Made by a program: the position numbers and the translations under genes. A model generated the notes under the pieces. The model ran no database searches, was not told where the DNA came from, and was given only the letters and a program-made list of their open reading frames with translations. DNA of 64,000 nt from Bacteroidales bacterium (GTDB lineage Bacteria; Bacteroidota; Bacteroidia; Bacteroidales; Azobacteroidaceae), in NCBI GenBank assembly GCA_003851245.1, contig BHEP01000006.1, forward strand, positions 1-64,000. Direction: 5' to 3'. Positions 37,487 to 46,071 of the stretch are shown here, piece by piece. Every line of letters starts with the position of its first letter. Positions within the stretch are counted from its first letter, which is position 1.

Positions 37487-37517
37487 CAAAATTAAGAATA
37501 AAAAATGGAATGGGCAA
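37487..37517 (-). promoter_or_regulatory. Promoter of upp-ruvB
   Basis: On the minus strand TTG (37517-37515), a 20-base spacer and TAATTTTG (37494-37487) closely match the Bacteroidota consensus. The leader of about 40 bases consists mostly of the AATTCRTAATT repeat. Confidence 0.65.
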
Positions 37518-37677
37518 AGTATCTAAACATAAAAAGATATATTTCTAGTTTTATAAGCGCCCTCTAATGCTTGTAAATATTTGATGACTCTTGGAAGTTG
37601 TATACCACACATATAGAGTCTGAATATACAGGGTCTTAATAACTCACTGGATAAGGAGCTATGTTAAATAATAATAT

Positions 37678-37685
37678 TAACTTTG
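37678..37685 (+). promoter_or_regulatory. -7 element of the DUF1003 gene
   Basis: TAACTTTG matches TAnnTTTG and is followed by CA. It lies 73 bases before the ATG at 37759. No -33 TTG is seen at the expected distance. Confidence 0.45.
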
Positions 37686-37758
37686 CACTAATAAGTTTAT
37701 TAATAAATAACAATGATGAAACTTAATGTTTATTTCACGATGATATTTACTATTACCT

Positions 37759-38511
37759 ATGGATATTGTGTGGCTAAGTATGAGTCAAATCAAAAAAATG
37801 CTTAGGATGAAAGAATTTATTAGCGACATTTCTACGAAAAAATTTTCACTTGCCGACAAAGTAGTAGGGGAGTCTATTCGTCCTACACTCCTGAACTTTA
37901 TTCAAAAAGAATATCCAGACTTTTGTTTGAGTAAATCTTTGTCCGTCAGCGAATTAAACTTCTTTAGAGGCAAGTACGTTTCCAATTATCTTATTCAGGA
38001 AATTGGAGAATTGGGCGAGCTGGAAAATACTGTTTTGACATCTCTGGAAAACCAGTCTACAATTACCAATAAAGTAACTGAGTTGGACGTAGTCAAACCC
38101 TCTTTTGGGCAAGCTTTGGCTGACAAGGTTGCTTCTTTTGGAGGGAGCTGGAGATTTATCGTCATTTTTGTGACTTTTATGGCTTTTTGGATTCTGCTCA
38201 ATATATTATTTCTAGTCGACAAGGGTTTTGATCCTTATCCTTTTATTTTGCTAAACCTCATACTCTCGTGTTTGGCTGCTCTACAAGCTCCCGTAATTAT
38301 GATGAGCCAAAACCGACAAGAAGAGATAGACAGGGAACGAGAAAGGAAGGATTATATGATCAATCTAAAATCAGAATTGGAATTGCGAATGCTACATGAA
38401 AAAATTGACCATCTGATGCTGAACCAACAGCAAGAGCTTATTGATTTACAAAAAGCTCAGTCAGAAGCAACTAATAAAATTTGGACTCTGCTCGAACGAA
38501 CAAGCAAATAG
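37759..38511 (+). CDS. DUF1003 inner-membrane protein
   Basis: The protein (up to 250 residues) has an N-terminal polar region. The DUF1003 core follows: ADKVASFGGSWRFI, a helix pair around residues 133-175 with GFDPYPFILLNLILSCLAALQAP between and within them, and MMSQNRQ. The C-terminal tail of about 60 residues is charged and probably coiled-coil. The function is unknown. Four in-frame ATGs (37759, 37780, 37798, 37807) are possible. The last, MKEFISDISTKKF, best resembles family starts as I recall them, so the first 16 residues are doubtful. Confidence 0.82.
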   Translation: MDIVWLSMSQIKKMLRMKEFISDISTKKFSLADKVVGESIRPTLLNFIQKEYPDFCLSKSLSVSELNFFRGKYVSNYLIQEIGELGELENTVLTSLENQSTITNKVTELDVVKPSFGQALADKVASFGGSWRFIVIFVTFMAFWILLNILFLVDKGFDPYPFILLNLILSCLAALQAPVIMMSQNRQEEIDRERERKDYMINLKSELELRMLHEKIDHLMLNQQQELIDLQKAQSEATNKIWTLLERTSK

Positions 38512-38583
38512 GTGGGTGTTTGAAACAAAAAAATATTTGCTTACTTATTGGCAATTTTTTTTCGCAAATCAAATAAAAACGTA

Positions 38584-38591
38584 TAAATTTG
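38584..38591 (+). promoter_or_regulatory. -7 element of the scramblase-like gene
   Basis: TAAATTTG matches TAnnTTTG, 45 bases before the ATG. No TTG occurs at -33. Confidence 0.4.
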
Positions 38592-38635
38592 CAGAGTTCA
38601 GAATTGCAAAATAAAATTACGAGTTAAAATAAAAA

Positions 38636-39235
38636 ATGACAAATCAAATTCCTGTTTTCTTTGAGAAAGACGAGTTTCTGATCAATCAGAAGGTGAATTT
38701 CTTAAAATTTGAGTGTGAGTATAAAATATTTGATCTTGAAGGAGTACAAGTAGGTATTGTAAGGCAAAAAATGAGTGTGTCAAAAAAAATTTTGACTCTC
38801 TTTATTGGGAAAGCTATGCTCCCCTTCTTCATGGAAATAATCGATATGGAGGGAAAAACGCTGGCTTCCATTTCCAGACCTTGGGCTTGGTGGATAGCCA
38901 AAGTTTCTGTAAGAGATGGTGATGGTAATCTTATAGGACATATCAAGCATGTATGGAAATTTTTGAAGCCAACGTTCAAGATATTTGATAGCCAGTGGCA
39001 AGATATAGGTGAAATAAGTGGGGACTGGAAGGCGTGGAATTTCAAGATAAGCGCAACTGATGGTTCTAATATTGGTAATATAACAAAGAAATGGGCTGGG
39101 GTAATGAAAGAGGTGTTTACTTCTGCCGACAACTATAGGGTGTCTATAAATCCAGAATATGCCGAAGATACCAATAAGATTGTTCTTGTTTCGGCAGCCA
39201 TCACCATTGATATGGTGCTCAAAGAAAGCAAATAG
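38636..39235 (+). CDS. Phospholipid scramblase/LURP-one-like protein
   Basis: This 199-residue soluble-looking protein has repeated beta-strand pairs of the form YKIFDLEGVQVGIV, MEIIDMEGKTLASISRP, FKIFDSQWQDIGEISGDW and FKISATDGSNIGNITKKW. This pattern is typical of the Tubby-like/scramblase (LURP-one-related) fold. No membrane anchor or signal peptide is evident. The role in bacteria is unknown. It follows the DUF1003 gene by 124 bases with its own -7 element and converges on the methyltransferase gene with 13 bases between. Confidence 0.72.
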   Translation: MTNQIPVFFEKDEFLINQKVNFLKFECEYKIFDLEGVQVGIVRQKMSVSKKILTLFIGKAMLPFFMEIIDMEGKTLASISRPWAWWIAKVSVRDGDGNLIGHIKHVWKFLKPTFKIFDSQWQDIGEISGDWKAWNFKISATDGSNIGNITKKWAGVMKEVFTSADNYRVSINPEYAEDTNKIVLVSAAITIDMVLKESK

Positions 39236-39248
39236 ATTGGCTATATTG

Positions 39249-40457
39249 CTAGGGCTTGGTACAGGATATTAAGACCTTTCTGCCATCTGCCAATATGGTA
39301 GCAAACAAATAGATATTTCCCCCTTCTTTGATGGATAGTTTTTTCCTTAATTCATCGACAGAAGCGGGAAAATTTCGTACGCTAAGGTTGGCTTTTGCTA
39401 TTCCTCGCATATGTTCTCGCAAGTCTGTTTTGTTAAAAGAAGAATGCGACTCTATCACAAATTTTCTGCCAGGAAAATTGCATACAAATTTTTCACTTGT
39501 ATACAGGTGACTGTCTACATGCAACTTCTTGAGCCCATAAATGCTTGCCAAGCTTTTAAATGCACCAGCCTTGAGTATTGAGGCATTGGGCTCGTACAAA
39601 TATTTCTGCAAGTGGGCAGTGTATTCAATTTGGAGTCCTTTTTCTTGCGACTTAAAGAAGCTAAAAATATCGCTGGGAGCATTTTTGTGCAAGTCTACAC
39701 AAAAAATCTGAGGCTCAAGGCCTCCTTTGTCCTTGTGCTCCTGCCGATCTTCTTCTAAAAGGAATAAAAGCTCTTTGCATTCATTCTCTAGGCTCACTAC
39801 ATGTATTTGGCTTGTATTGCTAAGGGTTTCCAATGCCAAGGATATGTCCAGCATGGGAGATAATTTCACCAAAATATTTTTTGATTTTTCTCTTAATTTA
39901 TCAATTATCACGCAGAGGTTTGGTTCACAGTCTGAAAGTGCATATACTTTCTTTCCTGCCGACGATCGGCGCGCAGGGTCAATATAGATACAATCGACTT
40001 GGCGACTCATAGAATTTAAAAAATCTATGGCATCCTCATTGACCACTCTTATAGGCTTAGAGCTTAGGAGCGAGAAATTATTTTCGGCTATCTGGCACAA
40101 GTTTTCCTGCCTTTCTACATAGGTGGCAGACACAAAATTATTTGATAAGGAGAGGCAATCAACACCCAAACCACCGGTAAGATCTACCATATCGTGCCCA
40201 CAGACTAGGCTTGATTTGTAATTTGCAGTCTGTGCTGATGATGATTGCTCCAAGGAAATTTGCTCAGGAAAAATCACCTCTAAATTTGCACACCAGTAGG
40301 GCAATTTTTCGGCCATCGCCTTGCGCGCATGTATCTGCGACAATGCAAGGCGAATATCTACACCTCCTGCTTTTTGAGCATACTTATATGCCAGTAGATG
40401 AGTATCTTCGCCTTGATGATCAAGGATGAATTTTTTAGTTTCTTCCGATAATTTCAC
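39249..40457 (-). CDS. PG_1098-like class I SAM-dependent methyltransferase
   Basis: The 402-residue protein has a Rossmann methyltransferase core. MVDLTGGLGVDCLSLS around residue 90 is the SAM-binding motif, and IYIDPARRSS and LVKLSPMLDIS are further motifs. The C-terminal region resembles the THUMP-like and ferredoxin-like extensions of Porphyromonas PG_1098, a family restricted mainly to Bacteroidota. The target, probably an RNA, is not established. It lies 10 bases downstream of the NigD-like lipoprotein gene. Confidence 0.78.
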   Translation of the reverse strand: MKLSEETKKFILDHQGEDTHLLAYKYAQKAGGVDIRLALSQIHARKAMAEKLPYWCANLEVIFPEQISLEQSSSAQTANYKSSLVCGHDMVDLTGGLGVDCLSLSNNFVSATYVERQENLCQIAENNFSLLSSKPIRVVNEDAIDFLNSMSRQVDCIYIDPARRSSAGKKVYALSDCEPNLCVIIDKLREKSKNILVKLSPMLDISLALETLSNTSQIHVVSLENECKELLFLLEEDRQEHKDKGGLEPQIFCVDLHKNAPSDIFSFFKSQEKGLQIEYTAHLQKYLYEPNASILKAGAFKSLASIYGLKKLHVDSHLYTSEKFVCNFPGRKFVIESHSSFNKTDLREHMRGIAKANLSVRNFPASVDELRKKLSIKEGGNIYLFATILADGRKVLISCTKP

Positions 40458-40467
40458 TTCTATAATT

Positions 40468-41238
40468 TCACTTAATCTCTACCTCGTCTATCGTTGTGAT
40501 GTCTGAGCCTTTCACCTCTTTTTTGTCTCCCTCAGCTTTTTCAGTTTCTTCAGTTTCTTTATATTTATAAGTAACCTTATAATCTTTGTATACTGTGTCA
40601 CTCTCTCTGAACTTGATAATAAAATTAACAGAATCTACCCCTTCTTTTCTAAAAGGTTTCAAGTCAAAACATGCTGTAGAATTTGCTTTGCTATTGGCTG
40701 GCTGCTTGTAAGCATTGTGGCGAAATTCTAAATGTATCTTTCCATCAGTAGGCTTCTCAGCATCGGTGGTATTATCTACTAAGTTTATAAAATGGGGTCT
40801 ATCTCCATAAGCATAAAGGAAAGAAAAATTTACATTCAGAAAATCTCCTCCACTCCACATATCGGAGACTTCTACCTTATCACTACCTATGCTATCGGCG
40901 TTTGCAGCAGTTAGTTCGACGACCTGCTTAGTCAATATTTCTCTTACCCCATTGAGTCTTATGGAATGGTCATAAGTGCCTGTTTCATCTCCCAAGATAG
41001 TGAAGTTAATAATTGCTCGCTCGCTCTTTGGCTTATAATATCCATTTGTAGCTGCTACAAACAATTTTGTGCCATCGTCCAAACGGAAGTGGTATCTATT
41101 GCCATCCTCTTCTACCACGCTTGCCCTTGCCTGCCAATATTTGTCTAAAGAATATCCATCATCATCACTGCACGAACTAAAATAGATAAGAGAGCAAAGC
41201 CCAAATACCAACATCAAAAATAAACTCGACTTTTTCAT
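40468..41238 (-). CDS. NigD-like lipoprotein
   Basis: The 256-residue protein has a lipoprotein signal with Cys23 in FSSCSDDDGYSLD, an acidic stretch after the lipid Cys as in surface-exported Bacteroidota lipoproteins. A beta-rich body includes RYHFRLDDGTKLFVA and KIHLEFRHN, which fits the NigD N- and C-terminal domains. The C-terminus is Glu/Lys-rich. NigD was first named from a Prevotella bacteriocin locus, but most homologues have no known function. No -7 element was found in the 120-base gap upstream, so it may be read through from murI. Confidence 0.8.
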   Translation of the reverse strand: MKKSSLFLMLVFGLCSLIYFSSCSDDDGYSLDKYWQARASVVEEDGNRYHFRLDDGTKLFVAATNGYYKPKSERAIINFTILGDETGTYDHSIRLNGVREILTKQVVELTAANADSIGSDKVEVSDMWSGGDFLNVNFSFLYAYGDRPHFINLVDNTTDAEKPTDGKIHLEFRHNAYKQPANSKANSTACFDLKPFRKEGVDSVNFIIKFRESDTVYKDYKVTYKYKETEETEKAEGDKKEVKGSDITTIDEVEIK

Positions 41239-41358
41239 TGTAAAAAAAATTAATTGTTAAAACATCTCTAAAATCCTTGTTTTATGAAATTGTTTTCTAA
41301 ACAAAGATTCAAATTCAAAACGCAGAATGCATAAAAACGTTGCACAAGAATCGTAAAA

Positions 41359-42189
41359 TTATAAATAATTAAGAGTATCTATATGCTCTGCCTCTATTTC
41401 TTGCCTAAGAAACAAGGATGCCATTGCCGAAAATTTCGATGCAGAGCCCGTTGTAAGGTAGGTGCAGCTGCCTTGCTCAGAACAGTTGTAGGCTATTTCG
41501 GGGTGTCTTTGCAAATAATTTTTAAGACTTTCTGCCACATAGCTTCCCTGCGACATGAGTCTTACTTGAGGGGCTGTAAATTTTAATATATTGTGTATCA
41601 AGAGAGGATAGTGAGTGCAGGCCAAGATTATTGTATCTATCAGTGGGTCTTTGTTCATTATGTTATGTACATGTTGTTGCACAAAATAATCGGCTCCAAT
41701 ATTATTGATTTCGTTGTTTTCGACCAAGGGCACCCACATGGGGCAGGCTTCCGCACTTACGATGAGTTCGGGAAAAAATTTACTTATCTCCAACTCATAA
41801 GAGCCCGAGAGAATGGTGCCTTCGGTACCAAAGATGCCAACATGCCCCGACTCACTGATGCTCCCCAAGGCTTCTACGGTAGGACGAATAACGCCCAACA
41901 CCCGCTTGTGTGCACCCATATGTGGTAAATCTCTTTGCTGAATGCTGCGCAGAGCCTTGGCAGAGGCGGTGTTGCAAGCCAAAACAACCAAGTGGCAGCC
42001 CATATCAAACAGGGCACGCACCGACTCTAGGGTAAAGGCGTATACCAATTCAAAAGAGCGCGAGCCATAAGGCGATCTCGCATTGTCGCCCAGATAGAGA
42101 TAATCATATTGGGGAAGAGTTTCGCGTATTTTTTCTAAAACGCTCAATCCTCCATATCCAGAATCAAAAATGCCGATGGGAGCTTTCAT
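41359..42189 (-). CDS. murI: Glutamate racemase
   Basis: MurI converts L- to D-glutamate for peptidoglycan. The protein, 276 residues from the ATG at 42189, has IGIFDSGYGGLSVL at the N-terminus, Cys72 in VLACNTASAKAL and the second catalytic Cys in ILACTHYPLL. A reading frame from a TTG at 42207 is six codons longer, but that TTG lies in a hairpin arm and the ATG directly before the conserved start is better. It is the last cell-envelope gene of the bamA cluster and is preceded by two perfect hairpins. Confidence 0.94.
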   Translation of the reverse strand: MKAPIGIFDSGYGGLSVLEKIRETLPQYDYLYLGDNARSPYGSRSFELVYAFTLESVRALFDMGCHLVVLACNTASAKALRSIQQRDLPHMGAHKRVLGVIRPTVEALGSISESGHVGIFGTEGTILSGSYELEISKFFPELIVSAEACPMWVPLVENNEINNIGADYFVQQHVHNIMNKDPLIDTIILACTHYPLLIHNILKFTAPQVRLMSQGSYVAESLKNYLQRHPEIAYNCSEQGSCTYLTTGSASKFSAMASLFLRQEIEAEHIDTLNYL

Positions 42190-42206
42190 AAAAAAGATGT
42201 AAAACA

Positions 42207-42237
42207 AAGAAAGGCAAACAATACTGCTGCCTTTCTT
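42207..42237 (-). terminator. Perfect 10-bp hairpin just before murI
   Basis: Arms AAGAAAGGCA (42207-42216) and TGCCTTTCTT (42228-42237) flank an 11-base loop. On the minus strand the hairpin is followed by TGTTTTAC and then CTTTTTT. It therefore looks like an intrinsic terminator or attenuator that ends 17 bases before the murI ATG. Confidence 0.6.
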
Positions 42238-42268
42238 AATATTATGAAAAATAGTTTTTTATAGTTTT

Positions 42269-42294
42269 CCTTAGGTTTTATGCAAAACCTAAGG
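42269..42294. repeat. Perfect 11-bp hairpin between skp and murI
   Basis: Arms CCTTAGGTTTT (42269-42279) and AAAACCTAAGG (42284-42294) enclose a 4-base loop. Neither strand has a T-tract immediately after the stem, so it is not a standard terminator. It may stabilise the upstream mRNA or be a protein site. Confidence 0.65.
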
Positions 42295-42305
42295 ATCTAC
42301 AGGAT

Positions 42306-42812
42306 TTATTTTAATCCCAATTTGGCCTTTACAAAAGGAGTAGCATCGATAGCCTTGGGCGATATATATAAGAATGCGCCAGCCTCCATCATGTGAGTAA
42401 AACCTTGCTCGTCACCTACAGCCTTTATTGCATTTTGAATTTTTTGTACTATAGGGGCATTGAGCTCTTGGGTTTTTGTTTTAATATCTTGATCGGCACT
42501 TTCATAAAAAGTTTGAATGCGCTCTCTCAGGTCATTCACTTCTTGCATTCTTCTAACCTTGATACTCTGGGTCAAAGAATCTTGCTGCTGATAAAATTCC
42601 GTAGATTTCTTCCTATACTCCTCTTCCATTGTTTCCAATTCGGTGCGAATAGACTGGTTCATATTGGCTATTTCAGTTTCTGCAGTTCCCGTTTCTGGCA
42701 TAGCATTAAATATTTCCATGGAGTTGACATGGGCCAACTTTAGGTGATTGTCTTGTGCAAAGCCAGCCATAGGAAGGGCTAAAAAAGCAAGGATTACGAT
42801 TTTCTTGAACAT
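42306..42812 (-). CDS. OmpH/Skp family periplasmic chaperone (second copy)
   Basis: The 168-residue protein has a signal peptide (MFKKIVILAFLALPMAGFAQ) and then the short conserved strand LKLAHVNSMEIFNAMPE. A long Gln/Glu-rich helical hairpin follows, and the C-terminus returns to the body domain (GFTHMMEAGAFLYISPKAIDAT). Skp proteins form trimers that hold unfolded outer-membrane proteins on their way to BamA. It lies 74 bases from the first copy and has its own -7 element. Confidence 0.88.
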   Translation of the reverse strand: MFKKIVILAFLALPMAGFAQDNHLKLAHVNSMEIFNAMPETGTAETEIANMNQSIRTELETMEEEYRKKSTEFYQQQDSLTQSIKVRRMQEVNDLRERIQTFYESADQDIKTKTQELNAPIVQKIQNAIKAVGDEQGFTHMMEAGAFLYISPKAIDATPFVKAKLGLK

Positions 42813-42873
42813 AATTATATAATTTTAAATTGTTTTTTTTTGTTTTTAAAATCTAATTGCACTAAAAAGCGCA

Positions 42874-42881
42874 CAAATTTA
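42874..42881 (-). promoter_or_regulatory. -7 element of the second skp gene
   Basis: TAAATTTG on the minus strand matches TAnnTTTG, 62 bases before the ATG. There is no TTG at -33. Confidence 0.35.
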
Positions 42882-42886
42882 AGCAA

Positions 42887-43399
42887 TTATTTTGAATAAC
42901 CTAATTTTGCCAGCACTTCATTGCTCACATCTATCTTTGGCGACGCAAAAATAATACTCATTGCCGAGCCCCTATCTACAATTACGTGGTAGCCTTTTTC
43001 TTCGGATAGCTGTTTTACAGCATTGTATATCTCGTCTTGAATGGGCTTAACGAGGCTTTCTCTTTTCTTAAAGAGTTCGCCCTCTCCGCCAAAATACTTG
43101 CGCTTTAGTTCTTGTGCCGACTTCTCTTTTTCAACAATTTCTGTTTCCTTCTTTACCTTCATCTCTGGCGACAAGAAAACTATGTCGGCCTGATATGATT
43201 TGTACAAGTTTTGTGCTGTTTGTTGTGCTGCTTCTACCTCTCCCTGCCATTTTTTTGAAATGGTATTGAGCTGTTCGTTTGCCATTTCATAGGCGGGAAT
43301 ATTTTCCAAAATATATTCCATATCTATAAGTGCAAATTTTTGAGCCTGCGCTCCTAGCGAAAATATTGCTACAAACGCAAATAATAACATTTTTTTCAT
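42887..43399 (-). CDS. OmpH/Skp family periplasmic chaperone (first copy)
   Basis: The 170-residue protein has a signal peptide ending near LGAQAQ, the strand KFALIDMEYILENIPAYE, a coiled-coil hairpin rich in Lys, Glu and Gln, and a C-terminal GYHVIVDRGSAMSIIFASPKIDVS. It is paralogous to the next gene but not identical in length or detail. It follows bamA by 19 bases, as in most Bacteroidota, which supports a role in delivering beta-barrel proteins. Confidence 0.9.
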   Translation of the reverse strand: MKKMLLFAFVAIFSLGAQAQKFALIDMEYILENIPAYEMANEQLNTISKKWQGEVEAAQQTAQNLYKSYQADIVFLSPEMKVKKETEIVEKEKSAQELKRKYFGGEGELFKKRESLVKPIQDEIYNAVKQLSEEKGYHVIVDRGSAMSIIFASPKIDVSNEVLAKLGYSK

Positions 43400-43418
43400 G
43401 ACTTTTAAATTAATTGTT

Positions 43419-46070
43419 TTAGAACTCTTGACCTAGTATAAAGTGAAATTGCGATCCTGAGACACGTGTTTCTGGTCTGTCGTTTGCCTTGTCAAAACCA
43501 TAGGCCCAGTCTATACCCATCATTCCTATCATAGGAAGGAATATGCGTACTCCCGCTCCTGCCGATCGCTTGAGGCTGAAAGGATTGAATGAGGTGATAT
43601 TTTTCCAAGAATTGCCGGCCTCAGCAAATACCAATCCATAGATGGTAGATGTAGGTTCCAGAAGAAAGGGGTAGCGCAGCTCCATTGCCAAGCGCGAATA
43701 GGCATGGCCCTCATCGCCAGAGCCCATGTTGAGGCTTCCGTTTTCGTATCCACGTAGCCCAATAGTTTCGGTAGCATAGGTGCTCGAATAGCCTGTCATT
43801 CCATCACCTCCCATGCGGAAGGTCTCGAAAGGAGAGCGCTTGTTGCTATTGTACGACCCTACAAAGCCATATTCTATTCTACTCATCAATACGGGTGTGC
43901 GTTTTACTGTTTCGGGGTTTGCTAGGGGAAGGAATACCTTGCCCTTGAATTTCCATTTGTGGTATTCTACCCACTTATGCTTTTCTCCATCATAATCGCC
44001 CATGGCGGCATAATTTACATTGTCCCACAAGGAATATGGGGGAGTGAGGCTCAGTGAGGCCGAAAACTGTGAGCCACTACGGGTGTAGGTGGGGTTGTCT
44101 ATAGAGTTGCGCTGCAGGGTGAGGTTGAAACTTATATTATTGCAATCGCCATTATTGATAATAAAATAGGGCCATTCCTTGAGCATATAGCGCTGGTAGG
44201 AGAGTTCCCCAGAGAGTTGAAAATAATCGTCGGGCCAGGTAAGGCGCTTGCCATAACCTACCGAGAGGCCAAGTATTTTCATAGATTGATCGGGATTGTA
44301 GGTAACGGCAAACTGATCCATTCCGCCACCCATTCCACCGCCCATTCCGCCGCCCATTCCACCATAGTTGTTGTAGCTTCCAAATCCTCGAGAGTCAATA
44401 TTGGACTGCACCATATAGTATGCTCCTACCGAGAGGGAGTTTGGTCTTTTCCCTCCGAACCAAGGATCCATAAAGGAGACGCTGTATGATTGATAATACT
44501 TACCATTGGTTTGCCCGCTAAGAGTGAGTGTTTGTCCATCGCCCTGCGGTATTATACCCTTGTAAGTTCCTGGATTCACCAAATTGCGCAGCGAGAAGTT
44601 GGTAAATTTAAGACTTAGCCTACCAATAACTCCCGTTTGTCCCCATCCAGCAGAAAACTCCACCTGGTCGTTGGCTTTGGACACCAAGTTGTAGGCAATG
44701 TCTACGGTTCCAGTTTCGGGGTCTGGCTGCACATCGGGGTTGAGATTTTCGGGGTCGAAATGTCCAATTTGTGCCAGCTCGCGTAGGGAACGCATCAGGG
44801 CATCCTTACTAAATAGCTGCCCCGGCTTGGTGCGCAGTTCGCGGCGAATGATGTCTTCGTAGAGCCTGTCATTGCCATTGATAACAATCTTATTGATTGT
44901 AGCCTGAGGGCCTTCGCCCACCCTGATTTCTATTTCTACAGAATCGTTTTCTACATTTATCTCTACAGGATCCATGCGCGAAAATATGTATCCATTATTG
45001 TAATATACATTGGCTACAGCATCATCGTCGGCACTGAGGCGCTGGTTTAGTTTCTTTTGATTGTACACATCGCCCGCCTTCATGTTGAGTATCATCTCTA
45101 GCCTATCGGTAGGATAGAGGGTGTTGCCCACCCATTTAATATTTTTTATATAATATTTCTCTCCCTCATCGATTTTTATGTAGATATCTACTCTCTTGTC
45201 ATCAATTTTTGCAACGCTATCGTAGAGAATGCTAACATCGCGGTATCCCATTTCGTTGTATTTGAGGATGATATTTTCCAAGTCATTTTCGTATTCCGCG
45301 TTAACGAATTTTTTTGTGCTAAACAGTTTTTTGAGGCTCAGCAGGAAGTTGTTTTGGAAGTCGGAGGCCTCATTAGTTTTTTTCATTGACTTTTTGAGGT
45401 CGTCATCGCTAAGGTGACTGTTGCCGTCGAAATATATCTTATGGATTTTTGTTTTCTCATTTTTGTCAATCTCTACTTCGAGAAAAACCTTTCCCTCGTT
45501 TGCGAGATCATCTTTTTGCTGAATATCTATGCCCACATTGCTAAAGCCTTTTTCTTCAAAATATCTTGTAATCACTGTCTTGGCACGGCTAATAAGGTTT
45601 GGAGTCACCTGACTGCCTTTTGCCATTCCTATCTTGCCTTCAATATCTTCGCGCTCTCCTTTTTTTACGCCCTTAATATTTATTTCTGAAATGATGGGTC
45701 TTTGTTTCAGTGCAATTTCCAGCCACACCTTGTCGTCGCTCATACGGGTGGCCAATATCTTAACATCAGAAAATAGACCATGTTTCCAAAATCTTTTTAT
45801 AGCATCTGTTATCTCCGTTCCGGGAATATCAACCTTGTCGCCTACCGAAAGACCCGAAAATCCTATGAGCACAAAATCTTCATAATTGCTGGCTCCAGTG
45901 ACCTTTATTTCGGCTATCTCATATTTTTTGTGATTGAAGGTGTATGTAATCTCCGGCACTATTCCTTGCTCTGTGCTATCAGAAACGCTTTGCTCCCCCT
46001 CGCTCTCTTGGGCAAAGACAATATTAGCCAATAAAACCATTAAGCAAAGAATTAAGTTTTTTTTGTACAT
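43419..46070 (-). CDS. bamA: Outer membrane protein assembly factor BamA
   Basis: BamA is the Omp85 barrel that inserts outer-membrane proteins. The 883-residue protein has a signal peptide, five POTRA repeats in roughly residues 45-450 (for example IAEIKVTGASNYEDFVLIG and IKNIKWVGNTLYPTDRLEM) and a C-terminal barrel. The barrel has the conserved MRIEYGFVG-like and GLVFAEAGNSW segments and ends FHFILGQEF, with a terminal Phe as expected. A Gly/Met-rich MGGG repeat lies in one barrel loop. It starts 1 base after uppS ends and is followed by the two skp genes. Confidence 0.95.
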   Translation of the reverse strand: MYKKNLILCLMVLLANIVFAQESEGEQSVSDSTEQGIVPEITYTFNHKKYEIAEIKVTGASNYEDFVLIGFSGLSVGDKVDIPGTEITDAIKRFWKHGLFSDVKILATRMSDDKVWLEIALKQRPIISEINIKGVKKGEREDIEGKIGMAKGSQVTPNLISRAKTVITRYFEEKGFSNVGIDIQQKDDLANEGKVFLEVEIDKNEKTKIHKIYFDGNSHLSDDDLKKSMKKTNEASDFQNNFLLSLKKLFSTKKFVNAEYENDLENIILKYNEMGYRDVSILYDSVAKIDDKRVDIYIKIDEGEKYYIKNIKWVGNTLYPTDRLEMILNMKAGDVYNQKKLNQRLSADDDAVANVYYNNGYIFSRMDPVEINVENDSVEIEIRVGEGPQATINKIVINGNDRLYEDIIRRELRTKPGQLFSKDALMRSLRELAQIGHFDPENLNPDVQPDPETGTVDIAYNLVSKANDQVEFSAGWGQTGVIGRLSLKFTNFSLRNLVNPGTYKGIIPQGDGQTLTLSGQTNGKYYQSYSVSFMDPWFGGKRPNSLSVGAYYMVQSNIDSRGFGSYNNYGGMGGGMGGGMGGGMDQFAVTYNPDQSMKILGLSVGYGKRLTWPDDYFQLSGELSYQRYMLKEWPYFIINNGDCNNISFNLTLQRNSIDNPTYTRSGSQFSASLSLTPPYSLWDNVNYAAMGDYDGEKHKWVEYHKWKFKGKVFLPLANPETVKRTPVLMSRIEYGFVGSYNSNKRSPFETFRMGGDGMTGYSSTYATETIGLRGYENGSLNMGSGDEGHAYSRLAMELRYPFLLEPTSTIYGLVFAEAGNSWKNITSFNPFSLKRSAGAGVRIFLPMIGMMGIDWAYGFDKANDRPETRVSGSQFHFILGQEF
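44320..44364 (-). repeat. 12-base tandem repeat inside bamA encoding MGGG units
   Basis: Three full 12-base copies of ATTCCRCCRCCC on the plus strand (44320-44355) and a partial fourth encode GGGM repeats in a predicted extracellular or periplasmic turn of the barrel. All copies stay in frame. Confidence 0.85.
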
Positions 46071-46071
46071 A

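Larger units (their letters stand above)
37442..37758. other. 317-base divergent intergenic region, upp to DUF1003 gene
   Basis: The left end holds the leader repeat and upp promoter, and the right part holds a -7 element for the DUF1003 gene. The middle (about 37520-37670) has a weak inverted repeat, GACTCT (37586-37591) with AGAGTC (37615-37620), and nothing else that I can support. No RNA gene was recognised. Confidence 0.5.

Noticed and set aside
37586-37620. Small RNA hairpin in the upp-DUF1003 intergenic region
   Set aside because: Only 6-bp arms around a 23-base loop, with no T-tract and no promoter placed to express it.
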